Below, piece by piece: positions 8,391-16,905 of a stretch of 64,000 nucleotides of DNA; within the stretch, counting starts at the first letter, position 1; every line of letters starts with the position of its first letter. The notes under the pieces were generated by a model. It was not told the DNA's origin. It saw only the letters and a program-made list of their open reading frames with translations, and made no database searches. Position numbers and translations under genes: made by a program. The DNA comes from Vallitalea maricola (GTDB taxonomy: Bacteria > Bacillota > Clostridia > Lachnospirales > Vallitaleaceae): contig NZ_BTPU01000005.1 of assembly GCF_036985595.1 (NCBI RefSeq), forward strand, positions 62,001 to 126,000, given 5' to 3'.

Positions 8391-10088
8391 ATGAAAAAAG
8401 TATTAAGCTTATTATTTGTTGGCATATTATTTATTGGTGTTGGATGTAGTAGTAATCAGAATAATACTAAATTACCTCAAAAAGAGTCAAAAAAAGAAAG
8501 TAATGTTATTTATGATGGAACATATGGTCCGATTGTTAAAGATAAAATTACATTGTCAGTATTCTTTAATGATAATGCCAACACACCGTCTGATGATAAA
8601 GAAATATGGCAACAGTTAGAAAAAGATTTGAATGTTGATATTGAACATACTGCAAATCCTAATGCAAAATCTGTTGATGATTATAATTTGCATGCAATTG
8701 ATGGATTTCCATCGGATATCGTAGGTGGAAGCAAAATATATGCAGATGCACAAAGATATGCTGAACAAGGAGCTTTTTATCCATTACATGAATTAGAACA
8801 TGTTATGCCTAACTTTCACCAATATTTAAATAAACCAGAAAATTCTGAAATAAAAGCTGCAATTATGGGGATCGATGGTGAATATTATATTATTCCTAAT
8901 TTAAATCCACCAGCAACATATATAATTGCTGGTACGGCAATGTTTATTCGTCAAGATTGGCTTGATAAATTAGGGTTAGAAGTACCGCAAACTACTGAGG
9001 AATTAGAGCAGGTTCTTATAGCCTTTAGAGATGGAGATGCAAATGGTAACGGCTTAAAAGATGAAGTTCCATTAGTAGGAAATTTAAATAAAACCTATGC
9101 ATCGTTACCAACATTATTTGGGGCTAGAACTAGAGATAAAGAACCAACTAATGGGAAGATGATAGCTGAAGGAACTAGTGTAAAGCATGCATGGTTTACA
9201 GAAGACATGAAAAATGCGATTATTGAACTTTCTCGTTGGTATGATGAAGGATTAATTGATCCAGAATTTATTACTTTTGAAGGAGATCCTTTAGCATATT
9301 ATTTTCCTAACGATTTAGCTGGTGTAACATACGAACCATTATATTGGGGAGGGCGTTTAAACTATCGTGATGATGCACCAGAAGGATTTAATTTAGTTGG
9401 AATGCTACCACCAGTAAATCAAGTAACAAATGAAAGAATGTATAATGATGAACGTTATCGTTTAAAAGATCATGGATGGGCAATTTCCAGTAGTAGTAAG
9501 AATCCAGAAGCCGCAGCTGCATTTCTAGATACTTTCTTTACAGAAGAAGGTCATGATCTAATTGGTTTTGGTATAAAGGGTATACATTATGATGATATTG
9601 AAACTAAACAATTGTTTGGAATGGATTTTAGAGTTCCACATTATATTGGTGAAATAGGTACTGAAATCTATGAGGAAGGAAAAACTCGTTTAACAGCAGT
9701 TAAAGAACGAGGAGGTAGATTGCCATTAGGGTTAGAAAATGATTATGAATTAGGATATGGTAATTTAGATGAAGAATTACCAGCATCATATAATACATTT
9801 GTTTTATATGATGAAGCAAAGAAAAGTGGAGAACTTAAATCGGGGGAATATTTACCATTATTAAATGGATTTATGACATCTGAGGAAAGAGATGAAGTTG
9901 CAAAGTTAAAATCTTCTATTGATTCATATGCAGAAGAAAATTATCATATCTTCTTAACAATACCATATAAAAAAATTGATGATAAAACTTGGAATGCTTA
10001 TATAGAAGATGCAAAAAAATTAGGATTAGATAAATTAGAAAAGATTTATACTACAGCTTATGCAAGATATTTAGAAGCAAACAAGTAA
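8391..10088 (+). CDS. ABC transporter substrate-binding lipoprotein (LplA-like, family 1)
   Basis: A 565-residue extracellular solute-binding protein, probably for an oligosaccharide. A lipoprotein signal is evident: KK, a hydrophobic core, then GVGC with the lipidated cysteine at residue 19. An EF-hand-like DGDANGNGLKDE segment, frequent in large sugar-binding proteins of this type, lies near residue 215. A GTG (8382) upstream overlaps the AAGGAG site, so the ATG at 8391 is the better start. It is the first gene of the transport operon. No ATPase gene is nearby, as is common for these systems, which borrow a shared MsmX-type ATPase. Confidence 0.9.
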   Translation: MKKVLSLLFVGILFIGVGCSSNQNNTKLPQKESKKESNVIYDGTYGPIVKDKITLSVFFNDNANTPSDDKEIWQQLEKDLNVDIEHTANPNAKSVDDYNLHAIDGFPSDIVGGSKIYADAQRYAEQGAFYPLHELEHVMPNFHQYLNKPENSEIKAAIMGIDGEYYIIPNLNPPATYIIAGTAMFIRQDWLDKLGLEVPQTTEELEQVLIAFRDGDANGNGLKDEVPLVGNLNKTYASLPTLFGARTRDKEPTNGKMIAEGTSVKHAWFTEDMKNAIIELSRWYDEGLIDPEFITFEGDPLAYYFPNDLAGVTYEPLYWGGRLNYRDDAPEGFNLVGMLPPVNQVTNERMYNDERYRLKDHGWAISSSSKNPEAAAAFLDTFFTEEGHDLIGFGIKGIHYDDIETKQLFGMDFRVPHYIGEIGTEIYEEGKTRLTAVKERGGRLPLGLENDYELGYGNLDEELPASYNTFVLYDEAKKSGELKSGEYLPLLNGFMTSEERDEVAKLKSSIDSYAEENYHIFLTIPYKKIDDKTWNAYIEDAKKLGLDKLEKIYTTAYARYLEANK

Positions 10089-10104
10089 ATCTGTACTCTA
10101 CCAA

Positions 10105-10140
10105 GAGATATCCTATATAGTTAAACTATTAGGATATCTC
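10105..10140 (+). terminator. Intergenic stem-loop between binding protein and permease
   Basis: GAGATATCCTA (10105-10115) and TAGGATATCTC (10130-10140) pair perfectly around a 14-nt loop, with no U-run. Such a stem after a binding-protein gene usually gives partial termination or protects the upstream mRNA, which raises lipoprotein output over permease output. Confidence 0.55.
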
Positions 10141-10201
10141 AATTATGTAAGAATAAGAAGGAAAAATTACTCTAGAACAGATTGTGTTAGGAGGTTCTAA
10201 A

Positions 10202-11146
10202 TTGAAAAAAACAAAATTATCAGTGGCAGAGTATATGAAAGACATAAAGAAAAATAAATTATTATATATAATGATTATTCCGGTTTTGATTTGGTATGGG
10301 TTGTTTTATTTTAAACCTCTATATGGTCTAACAATTGCATTTAAAGATTTTAGCCCTTTTATGGGAATTACAGATAGCCCTTGGGTCGGTTTGGACAACT
10401 TTAGAGAATTGCTATTTGGAAAAGGTTCGATATATTTTTGGAGAGCATTAAAAAATACTATCATAATTAATTTTTATGGAATTGTATGGTTCTTTCCAAT
10501 TCCAATTATATTAGCATTATTTTTCTTTGAAATGACTAATAAGGTTCGAAGAAATTTTTATCAAGTTATTCTATACCTACCACATTTTATATCTGTAGTA
10601 GTTATAACAAGTATAATTATAAAGCTGTTATCACCATCAAGTGGTATTGTCAATCAAATATTAGTTAGTTTGGGTATTATTGATAAACCAATACATTTTT
10701 TGATTGAACCAATATATTATAGAACAATATACATTTTATCTGCCATATGGCAAAATTCAGGATATTCATCAATAATATATTTTGCCAGTTTAATGGCAAT
10801 ATCACCTCAATTATATGAAGCTGCTGAACTGGCTGGTGCAACATGGTTCCAAAAAGTACGTTATATTAGTCTGCCAGGAATTAAAGGAACAATAATGATA
10901 ATGTTTATTCTAAAAATTGGTAGCTTATTAACTTTAGGTTATGAAAAAACATTGTTATTGTATACACCACAAACATATGAAGTGGCAGATATATTAAGTA
11001 CGTATATCTATAGACATGGTATTCAAGGTGCTGGTGATATATCTATGGTGACGGCTGCTGAATTATTTCAAGCCTTGATTGCGTTAACTACAACTTTTAT
11101 TGCTAATAAAATTGTGAAAAAGTATTCAGAAGTATCATTATGGTAG
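10202..11146 (+). CDS. ABC transporter permease, LplB-like
   Basis: A 314-residue inner-membrane permease of the CUT1 sugar family with about six membrane segments. The EAA loop that docks the ATPase is visible as EAAELAGATWFQKVRYISLPG, with the family glycine and LP. The best start is the TTG at 10202, seven bases after AGGAGGT. The GTG further upstream would leave the strong site inside the gene. It overlaps the next permease by a few bases if that gene starts early. Confidence 0.9.
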   Translation: MKKTKLSVAEYMKDIKKNKLLYIMIIPVLIWYGLFYFKPLYGLTIAFKDFSPFMGITDSPWVGLDNFRELLFGKGSIYFWRALKNTIIINFYGIVWFFPIPIILALFFFEMTNKVRRNFYQVILYLPHFISVVVITSIIIKLLSPSSGIVNQILVSLGIIDKPIHFLIEPIYYRTIYILSAIWQNSGYSSIIYFASLMAISPQLYEAAELAGATWFQKVRYISLPGIKGTIMIMFILKIGSLLTLGYEKTLLLYTPQTYEVADILSTYIYRHGIQGAGDISMVTAAELFQALIALTTTFIANKIVKKYSEVSLW

Positions 11147-11163
11147 AGAGGAGATATAAGCAA

Positions 11164-12054
11164 ATGAAAGTGAAACGTAAATTTAAAAAAAGAACTCAAA
11201 CTTCTATTATAATTAATGCTTTTTTTATATTGACCACAATAATTACATTATATCCTTTAATATATGTTTTATCAGTATCATTAAGTTCTGGATTAGCATT
11301 TAGTCGTGGAGAAGTTGTACTTTTCCCTATTGATATCACATTTGAATCATATAGATATGTACTTAAAGATATGAGTTTTTGGGGATCTTACTCAAATACT
11401 TTTATATATGTTATTTTTGGAACTATATTTAATATGGTAATAACAGTACTGGCAGCTTTTCCGTTATCCAGAAGAGATTTTAAACTTCGTAATTCATTAA
11501 ATAAGTTTTTAGTGTTGACTATGTGGCTTGGTGTTGGTATGATCCCTCAATATCTTAATTATAAAAGTTTGGGAATGACTAATTCAAGAATTGCGATTAT
11601 TTTAGGCTTTGGATTATCTGCTTTTAATATTATTTTACTTAGAAATTATTTTGAAAACAATATTCCTAAAGACCTTGAAGAAGCTGCAGAAATTGATGGG
11701 GCTAATCTTTTTCAAGTGTTAAATAATGTATATTTGCCGTTATCAAAATCTATTGTTGCAACATTAACAACTTTTTATGGAGTTATGAGATGGAACTCTT
11801 GGTTCTGGGAATCACTTTTATTAAAAGATGTTAATAAAATACCACTTCAAGTTTATATACGTAAACAGTTAACGACATTAAATGAAATAATGAATTCTAT
11901 GGATCAAGAGGCGATTATTGGTAATGGGTTAATAAGTTATGAAACAGTATTTTATGCTCTCTTAGTATGTTCGCTTATCCCAATTGTAATTGGACTTCCA
12001 TATTTAGCGAAGTATTTTAGTAAAGGTGTACTCTCAGGTAGTGTAAAAAGTTAA
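11164..12054 (+). CDS. ABC transporter permease, LplC/YtcP-like
   Basis: A 296-residue second permease of the sugar ABC transporter, with about six hydrophobic segments. Its EAA loop reads EEAAEIDGANLFQVLNNVYLPLSKS. The N-terminus is basic and cytoplasmic. An earlier in-frame ATG at 11140 overlaps the previous gene, but GAGAGGAG at about 11146-11153 fits the ATG at 11164. It forms a heterodimer with the preceding permease. Confidence 0.9.
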   Translation: MKVKRKFKKRTQTSIIINAFFILTTIITLYPLIYVLSVSLSSGLAFSRGEVVLFPIDITFESYRYVLKDMSFWGSYSNTFIYVIFGTIFNMVITVLAAFPLSRRDFKLRNSLNKFLVLTMWLGVGMIPQYLNYKSLGMTNSRIAIILGFGLSAFNIILLRNYFENNIPKDLEEAAEIDGANLFQVLNNVYLPLSKSIVATLTTFYGVMRWNSWFWESLLLKDVNKIPLQVYIRKQLTTLNEIMNSMDQEAIIGNGLISYETVFYALLVCSLIPIVIGLPYLAKYFSKGVLSGSVKS

Positions 12055-12087
12055 TTTGAAATAAAAAAAAGAAAGAGGAATGATAGT

Positions 12088-13041
12088 ATGAATAAAATAG
12101 CTGTTAGCAATACATTTAATGGATATACAAATAGTGTTGAAGGACGAGAAGAACAATTAAGAAAAATATCTGATGCAAAGATTGGATATATTCATTGGCA
12201 ATATGATGGAACGGGATATTATATATATTCTCAATATGAAATGAAAATGATAAAAGAGTGGTTAGATACATATGGACTTAAAGCATATTCTGTTCATGCA
12301 TCAGAAGGCGGTAAAAACTCAAGTTTCCCATTTAAAGATCGTGAAGAAAGATTTAAAGTTAGAAATTATTGGGATAATCTAAAAGATTTTACTTCTGAAA
12401 ATGAGTATGTTAGAAAAGCAGGAGTTGATTTGATTAGAAACAGAATTGATTTAGCTCATGCTATTGGTACAGATAGTATTGTTCTTCATTTATTAGTACC
12501 GTATGGAGAAATTGAAATGAAAAAAGGTTATAAGGATGTATTTTATAATCAAGTAATTAAATCATTCAAAGAGCTAGAGCCCTATTGTAGGGAGAAAGGT
12601 GTGAAAATTGCACTTGAAAATTTATTTACAGAACCTTACCAATATGAAATTGAAAAATTTGAATTGATATTTAATGAATTTGATAAGGATTTTATGGGAT
12701 TTTGTTTTGATTCCGGTCATGGGATATTATTGAATCCTGATAATGAAATGGATTTTTTAGAAAGATATAAAGAAAGACTCTTAGTTTTGCACTTGCACGA
12801 AAATGATGGTAGAGATGATTCGCATACCATACCTTTTCAAGTCAATAATAATTTTAATTGGCAAAGGTTTGCAGAGATTATGGCAGAAATTAACTATGAT
12901 GATCCATTGTTATTTGAAACTAACATGAATAGAGCAGGAACTACTTCCTGTGAAACAAGATTTTTTGAAGTTATTCATAATGCAGGAAATAAGTTATGGG
13001 AAATGATTGAAAAAGAAAAGAAAATGTTAATGAAAAAATAA
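12088..13041 (+). CDS. Sugar phosphate isomerase/epimerase family protein
   Basis: A 317-residue TIM-barrel protein of the xylose-isomerase-like family (AP endonuclease family 2). Metal-site signatures include KIALENLFTEP (glutamate ligand), GFCFDSGHG and LHLHENDGRDDSHTIPF. It lies 33 bp after the permease gene with its own AAGAGGAA site and no terminator between, so it belongs to the transport operon. It probably isomerises or epimerises the imported sugar or its keto derivative. The exact substrate cannot be read from sequence. Confidence 0.85.
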   Translation: MNKIAVSNTFNGYTNSVEGREEQLRKISDAKIGYIHWQYDGTGYYIYSQYEMKMIKEWLDTYGLKAYSVHASEGGKNSSFPFKDREERFKVRNYWDNLKDFTSENEYVRKAGVDLIRNRIDLAHAIGTDSIVLHLLVPYGEIEMKKGYKDVFYNQVIKSFKELEPYCREKGVKIALENLFTEPYQYEIEKFELIFNEFDKDFMGFCFDSGHGILLNPDNEMDFLERYKERLLVLHLHENDGRDDSHTIPFQVNNNFNWQRFAEIMAEINYDDPLLFETNMNRAGTTSCETRFFEVIHNAGNKLWEMIEKEKKMLMKK

Positions 13042-13116
13042 GAATAATCTATAGACTATAGCCATTAGACTAGTTAAATTTGTCTTATAAATAATTTGAT
13101 AAATATGTTATAATAT

Positions 13117-13145
13117 AAAAGTTCCTATATGAAATAGGAACTTTT
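13117..13145 (+). terminator. Hairpin between the isomerase and dehydrogenase genes
   Basis: AAAAGTTCCTAT (13117-13128) pairs perfectly with ATAGGAACTTTT (13134-13145) around a 5-nt loop, with T-rich sequence continuing. It probably ends or attenuates the transporter transcript. A TATAAT (13109-13114) sits right before it without a good -35 box, so some transcription may begin here. Confidence 0.6.
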
Positions 13146-13175
13146 ATTTAGGTATTTAATTAAGGAGGACTGCAA

Positions 13176-14306
13176 ATGAATATTAATTATAATTTAGTAG
13201 GATTGGGATTTATTGGTAAGATACATTTGGTCGCTATGAATAATTTTAACTTATTAGGTTTACCTATAGAGAGTTCTATTATAAAGAATCAATTAGTTAC
13301 AAGAAATCCCGATGTAAGATTAAAAATAGCCAAATCATTTGGTTTTGAAAAAACTGTTGATTCACAATCAATATGTTTAGATAGTAATGATATAGGGTTA
13401 CTTGATATATGTAGTCCTAATATTTATCATAAAGATTTGATATTAAAAGCGTTGGAAGCAGGAGCTAATATATACTGTGAAAAACCTCTTTCTATGAATG
13501 ATTCTGAGACTAAGGAAATATTAGATAAATATAGCAAAAGTAAATCAAAGATTCAATTATGTTATACATTGAGATATATTCCAGCTTTTGCAAAAGCAAG
13601 AGCAGCTATTGAAAACAATGTAATTGGCGAGATTACTAGTTTTCGTATAGAATATTATCATTCCTCATATCTTAACCCTGATAAACTTTATGCCTGGAGA
13701 TTGAACAAAGAAATCAGTGGAGGAGGAGCACTGTATGATCTAGGTAGTCATGCTTTTGACATATTACAATTTTTAGTTGAGCCAGTTAAGGAGGTTATGT
13801 GTTTTACTGATACTTTTGTAAAAACAAGAAAAGATAGTCGAGGCAATGAAAAAGCAGTCACAGTTGATGATTGGGCACTAACCCATGTACATACTAGTAG
13901 TAACATAAAGGGAACTGTTGAAGTATCTAGAATAGCAGTAGGTGATGATGGAATTAGAGTAAGAATTTATGGAACCAAAGGTTCATTGTTTGTTGATGTC
14001 TATGATAATCCTCTAGATGCTAAATATTATAATTTCCTAGGAAATATAATACATCTTGATGAAGATTATTATAAAGATGATAGTTATTATAAGCATATGA
14101 TTAAATTTTATCCAGCTGCTAAGATGTCTCAAGGTTTTTTTATGGATTCACACATAGCTTCATTAGCTTCATTTATATATCAAATTGAAAATGATATTGT
14201 TGTTGATAAAGCACCTTCAATTAATCAATGTAAAAATATTGAAGGTATTTTAGATGCGTGCCAAAAATCAGTTGAAACTAAATCTTTTGAGAAAATTAGC
14301 ATTTAG
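13176..14306 (+). CDS. Gfo/Idh/MocA-family NAD(P)-dependent oxidoreductase
   Basis: A 376-residue dehydrogenase. The N-terminal Rossmann domain carries GLGFIGKIH (residues 9-17), the family EKP motif appears in YCEKPLSMND, and the C-terminal alpha/beta domain contains GGGALYDLGSHAFD with the catalytic-site histidine. Members oxidise or reduce sugars and inositols. Its position after the isomerase suggests oxidation or reduction of the same sugar. An AAGGAGG site precedes the start. The upstream hairpin suggests expression partly separated from the transporter. Confidence 0.88.
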   Translation: MNINYNLVGLGFIGKIHLVAMNNFNLLGLPIESSIIKNQLVTRNPDVRLKIAKSFGFEKTVDSQSICLDSNDIGLLDICSPNIYHKDLILKALEAGANIYCEKPLSMNDSETKEILDKYSKSKSKIQLCYTLRYIPAFAKARAAIENNVIGEITSFRIEYYHSSYLNPDKLYAWRLNKEISGGGALYDLGSHAFDILQFLVEPVKEVMCFTDTFVKTRKDSRGNEKAVTVDDWALTHVHTSSNIKGTVEVSRIAVGDDGIRVRIYGTKGSLFVDVYDNPLDAKYYNFLGNIIHLDEDYYKDDSYYKHMIKFYPAAKMSQGFFMDSHIASLASFIYQIENDIVVDKAPSINQCKNIEGILDACQKSVETKSFEKISI

Positions 14307-14377
14307 AGTAGATTTATATAGTATTATGTAAAAATATATGTGAATAAATACCTATATCTATACATACTTATTACTAA

Positions 14378-14406
14378 TTAACAACAATCAACTTATTTGT
14401 TATAAT
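14378..14406 (+). promoter_or_regulatory. Promoter of the membrane protein gene
   Basis: TTAACA (14378-14383), 17-bp spacer and TATAAT (14401-14406), about 65 bp before the gene at 14472. Confidence 0.6.
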
Positions 14407-14471
14407 ATGAAGGCTGTGTTTATATATAGCATTGTATAAATTAAATTAAATAATATTAACGGAGGGTAACT

Positions 14472-15353
14472 ATGAGTATTATCTTAGGTCTATTATCATT
14501 AATAGTTAGTATCGCTTTACCAGTAATCATAATGGTATTTACAGATTTTCAAATTATTCATTTTTCATTGTTCTTTATTGTGCCAGTAGGAGCTATTGGA
14601 GTAGGTTATGTATGTGGCTTCGGATTTTTCAAAGGATTATTCTTATCCCAGAAGAAGATAAAAGGTGCACATTTTTTCATTGGTGTGTTAATGGCAATTA
14701 TTTGTCTGGTATCAATTAAATATGCTACATATTATTTGACTTGTTTTGATGAACAAACTCAGGATATTGTTTATACTTTAGATGGGGACCATATTAGTAA
14801 TTATGAGATAGATGGATATGGTACAATGACTTTTTTCAATTATAATAAATATCTAATCGAGAATACGCCAATTACTTTTAGTCGTCGTTCACGTACTTTG
14901 GCAGAAGTATCTAACCCAACTTTTGGATGGATAATAGCTATAATTGATTATCTTGGTATTATAGCAGGTTGTTTATTATCTGGTTCAGGTATAAAAGGTA
15001 AAAGTGAATATTGTGATACTTGTAATAAGTATAAAAAGAGTAAAAAGATATTCAATATACCAAAAGCTAATGGAAAAGCTTTCTTTGATGAACTAGAAAC
15101 ATTAGTGAAAGATATGAATATGGATGTATTCCTAGAAGAAATTATACAGAAACATGTTAACAAAGGTGAAAAATCAGATGAATACTATGAATGTCATTTA
15201 GTTTATTGTGAAAGCTGTAGAACTGCATCTTTCAAATTCAAATTGTTTGAAAGGACTTCTAAAAATAAAATAGAGGAAAACAGTAGTTTCAATTACAATA
15301 TCAAAGTTAATTATGATTTGGTAAGAAGTTACATTAATCAAAATGCAGCATAA
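14472..15353 (+). CDS. Membrane protein with C-terminal paired-cysteine domain, function unknown
   Basis: A 293-residue protein I do not recognise. The N-terminal half has two to three hydrophobic helices (about residues 3-25, 28-50 and 70-95), then an external-looking stretch, then a further helix near residues 155-173. The C-terminal soluble part has two C-x-x-C pairs (CDTCNKYKK near 182 and CESCRTASFKFK near 250), the pattern of a structural zinc site. It has its own promoter and an AGGGTAAC-type site, and appears monocistronic. Confidence 0.7.
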   Translation: MSIILGLLSLIVSIALPVIIMVFTDFQIIHFSLFFIVPVGAIGVGYVCGFGFFKGLFLSQKKIKGAHFFIGVLMAIICLVSIKYATYYLTCFDEQTQDIVYTLDGDHISNYEIDGYGTMTFFNYNKYLIENTPITFSRRSRTLAEVSNPTFGWIIAIIDYLGIIAGCLLSGSGIKGKSEYCDTCNKYKKSKKIFNIPKANGKAFFDELETLVKDMNMDVFLEEIIQKHVNKGEKSDEYYECHLVYCESCRTASFKFKLFERTSKNKIEENSSFNYNIKVNYDLVRSYINQNAA

Positions 15354-15416
15354 TAATTGAATAGATTTTCTATGATATATAGGGTCACAAGAGTAGAATT
15401 AACATTAAAATCTTAA

Positions 15417-15445
15417 TTGATTTTGCTCATCTTATTATCTATAAT
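15417..15445 (+). promoter_or_regulatory. Promoter of the small ORF / P-loop gene pair
   Basis: TTGATT (15417-15422), 17-bp spacer and TATAAT (15440-15445), with a transcript leader of about 65 nt. A 7-bp inverted repeat, GTATCAT/ATGATAC (about 15457-15483), lies in that leader. Confidence 0.55.
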
Positions 15446-15516
15446 TAAAAATAACGGTATCATTAGTGCTTTTGTTATGATACTATGTTGTTAAGAATAA
15501 ATATGAGGTGAAAGCG

Positions 15517-15633
15517 ATGAAAAGTTTTAATATAGATACTGTATGTGTACCCTATATTTATTATATAGAGTATAATGGTAATGCTAAATCATCTGTTGGT
15601 GGTTATGTGAAGGAAGTGATATCATGGCTATAA
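15517..15633 (+). CDS. Small ORF (38 residues) overlapping the P-loop gene
   Basis: The ORF starts with ATG 7 nt after GAGGTG and encodes 38 residues (MKSFNIDTVCVPYIYYIEYN..., ending EVISWL). Its stop lies 10 nt inside the next gene, so the two are translationally coupled. The sequence has no recognised domain; its middle is aromatic-rich (PYIYYIEY). It may be a leader peptide that sets translation of the following gene, or a small partner. Support is the good ribosome binding site plus the overlap. Confidence 0.5.
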   Translation: MKSFNIDTVCVPYIYYIEYNGNAKSSVGGYVKEVISWL

Positions 15634-16556
15634 CATTATTGCAGGAAGCGTTGATGTATTCAGTTTATTTTGCGCCTAGGGGTAGAAAAAGATTATTAAA
15701 TCTAGGTCATCAGATATCTCAGAGATATTTAAGTCCACTAGATAACCTTGTAGGTGTCATTGGTGATGCAGGAGCAGGAAAATCTGTTTTTATTAAAGGT
15801 ATGTTTCCAGGACTAGAACTTACCAATGATGATGATGGAGTTAATGTAAGACCTCTACCATTATTAGATGGTGCAGATACAGGCTTTTTTAGTAGCCATA
15901 CGTATCATATTGATGTTAGATTCGAATCAGCATTTACACAAATATATATGTTAGCTGATGCCGTAAGAGAAGCAGTAAATAATGGAAAAAGAGTCATCGT
16001 TGAACATTTTGAATTACTATATCCATATCTTAATATTAATGCAGATATAATAATTGGTATAGGAGAAGAAGTTATTGTGACACGACCTAGTATATTTGGT
16101 CCATGTCCAGGTGATATTGCAAATATTGTTCACAAATCAATAAAATTCAGAAGAATGGCTCATACAGCAGAAGATTTAACTGGTTTTGTTTTAGAAAAAC
16201 AATTTGGATTTGAACATTGTGAGGGACATAATGACGTAAAACATGGTTTTGTTCTAGAATTTGATACTAAACCTAATATAGACATTGATGTTCTAGAGGA
16301 AAAGACCAAGGAACTTATTGAAAAGAATGTTGATGTGTGTTATGTTGATGATAATCATATAGCTATAGATAATATTAACTTCCCATGTACTGGACCAAGA
16401 ATACATCTAAGAAATTCTTCTGAAATAGAACATTTTCAACTGGTCAATGAATTAAAATATAATCCGCTGACTAATAGCTATGCATTAATAGGCATTATAG
16501 GTTTTGAAGATAAAATTAATATTAATGAATTAAATAGCTTGAAGTATCATCTATAA
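15624..16556 (+). CDS. P-loop protein with alanyl-tRNA synthetase-like second additional domain
   Basis: A 310-residue cytoplasmic protein. A P-loop, GDAGAGKS, lies near residues 47-54 in a nucleotide-kinase-like N-terminal half. The C-terminal part has HCEGHNDVKHG and, later, CTGPRIHLRNS, which recall the H-x-x-x-H and C/H metal residues of the second additional (editing) domain of class II tRNA synthetases. Related clostridial proteins are annotated as having this domain. Function is unknown; an ATP-dependent tRNA-related or trans-editing role is inference. The start is coupled to the 38-residue ORF, and GGAAGTG serves as its ribosome site. Confidence 0.6.
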   Translation: MAITLLQEALMYSVYFAPRGRKRLLNLGHQISQRYLSPLDNLVGVIGDAGAGKSVFIKGMFPGLELTNDDDGVNVRPLPLLDGADTGFFSSHTYHIDVRFESAFTQIYMLADAVREAVNNGKRVIVEHFELLYPYLNINADIIIGIGEEVIVTRPSIFGPCPGDIANIVHKSIKFRRMAHTAEDLTGFVLEKQFGFEHCEGHNDVKHGFVLEFDTKPNIDIDVLEEKTKELIEKNVDVCYVDDNHIAIDNINFPCTGPRIHLRNSSEIEHFQLVNELKYNPLTNSYALIGIIGFEDKININELNSLKYHL

Positions 16557-16576
16557 GATATATCTAAAATTAATGC

Positions 16577-16605
16577 TTGAAATGGAATAATTTTCATGAT
16601 ATTAT
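16577..16605 (+). promoter_or_regulatory. Promoter of the leader and split GNAT gene
   Basis: TTGAAA (16577-16582), 17-bp spacer and TATTAT (16600-16605). Transcription would begin near 16612 and run through the leader ORF and attenuator. Confidence 0.55.
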
Positions 16606-16637
16606 AAATAAGTAAATAAATAGAATTAGTGAAAAGG

Positions 16638-16835
16638 AGGTCATGTAAATGTTAAAAACTAATATAAATACTGGGAAAAACAAACAATATAATATAATTG
16701 AACAACATGACCTGCAGTTGAAGGATACTGTCTATTTATAATAATAAGTTATATTTAGCTGTAGGTACAGACCTGCAGTTTTTATATATTAATTGATATT
16801 AGTAAGATTACTGTAGTTTACACTACAGTTTTTTT
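16638..16835 (+). promoter_or_regulatory. Transcription attenuator with 1:2, 2:3 and 3:4 pairings, plus a second terminator
   Basis: Segment 1 AGGTCATGT (16638-16646) pairs perfectly with ACATGACCT (16705-16713) in segment 2. Segment 2 ACCTGCAG (16710-16717) can pair with segment 3 CTGTAGGT (16759-16766). Segment 3 can pair instead with segment 4 ACCTGCAG (16771-16778), which is followed by TTTTT and forms an intrinsic terminator. A second terminator, ACTGTAG/CTACAGT (16810-16816/16823-16829) with seven Ts, follows. Segments 2 and 4 share the 11-mer GACCTGCAGTT. This is the classic arrangement of ribosome-mediated attenuation and covers most of the gap between 16557 and 16905. Confidence 0.7.
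16649..16741 (+). CDS. Leader peptide (30 residues) of the attenuator
   Basis: A short ORF beginning MLKTNINTGKNKQ with an excellent AAAAGGAGG site 8 nt upstream. The ribosome binding site lies in attenuator segment 1 and the reading frame runs over segment 2, so translation decides which RNA hairpins can form. There is no run of one amino acid that would name a sensed aminoacyl-tRNA. This fits sensing of ribosome stalling, for example by an inhibitor, better than amino-acid biosynthesis control. That is inference. Confidence 0.6.
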   Translation: MLKTNINTGKNKQYNIIEQHDLQLKDTVYL

Positions 16836-16905
16836 ATTATACAAAGCTGTAGATAATACGGCTTATTTTTTTATTCATTTTTAAGAATTAGAAGGGGGCA
16901 AAGCA

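Noticed and set aside
16577..16905. T-box riboswitch upstream of the GNAT gene
   Set aside because: No T-box consensus (AGGGTGGNACCGCG) is present; the pairings fit ribosome-mediated attenuation instead.
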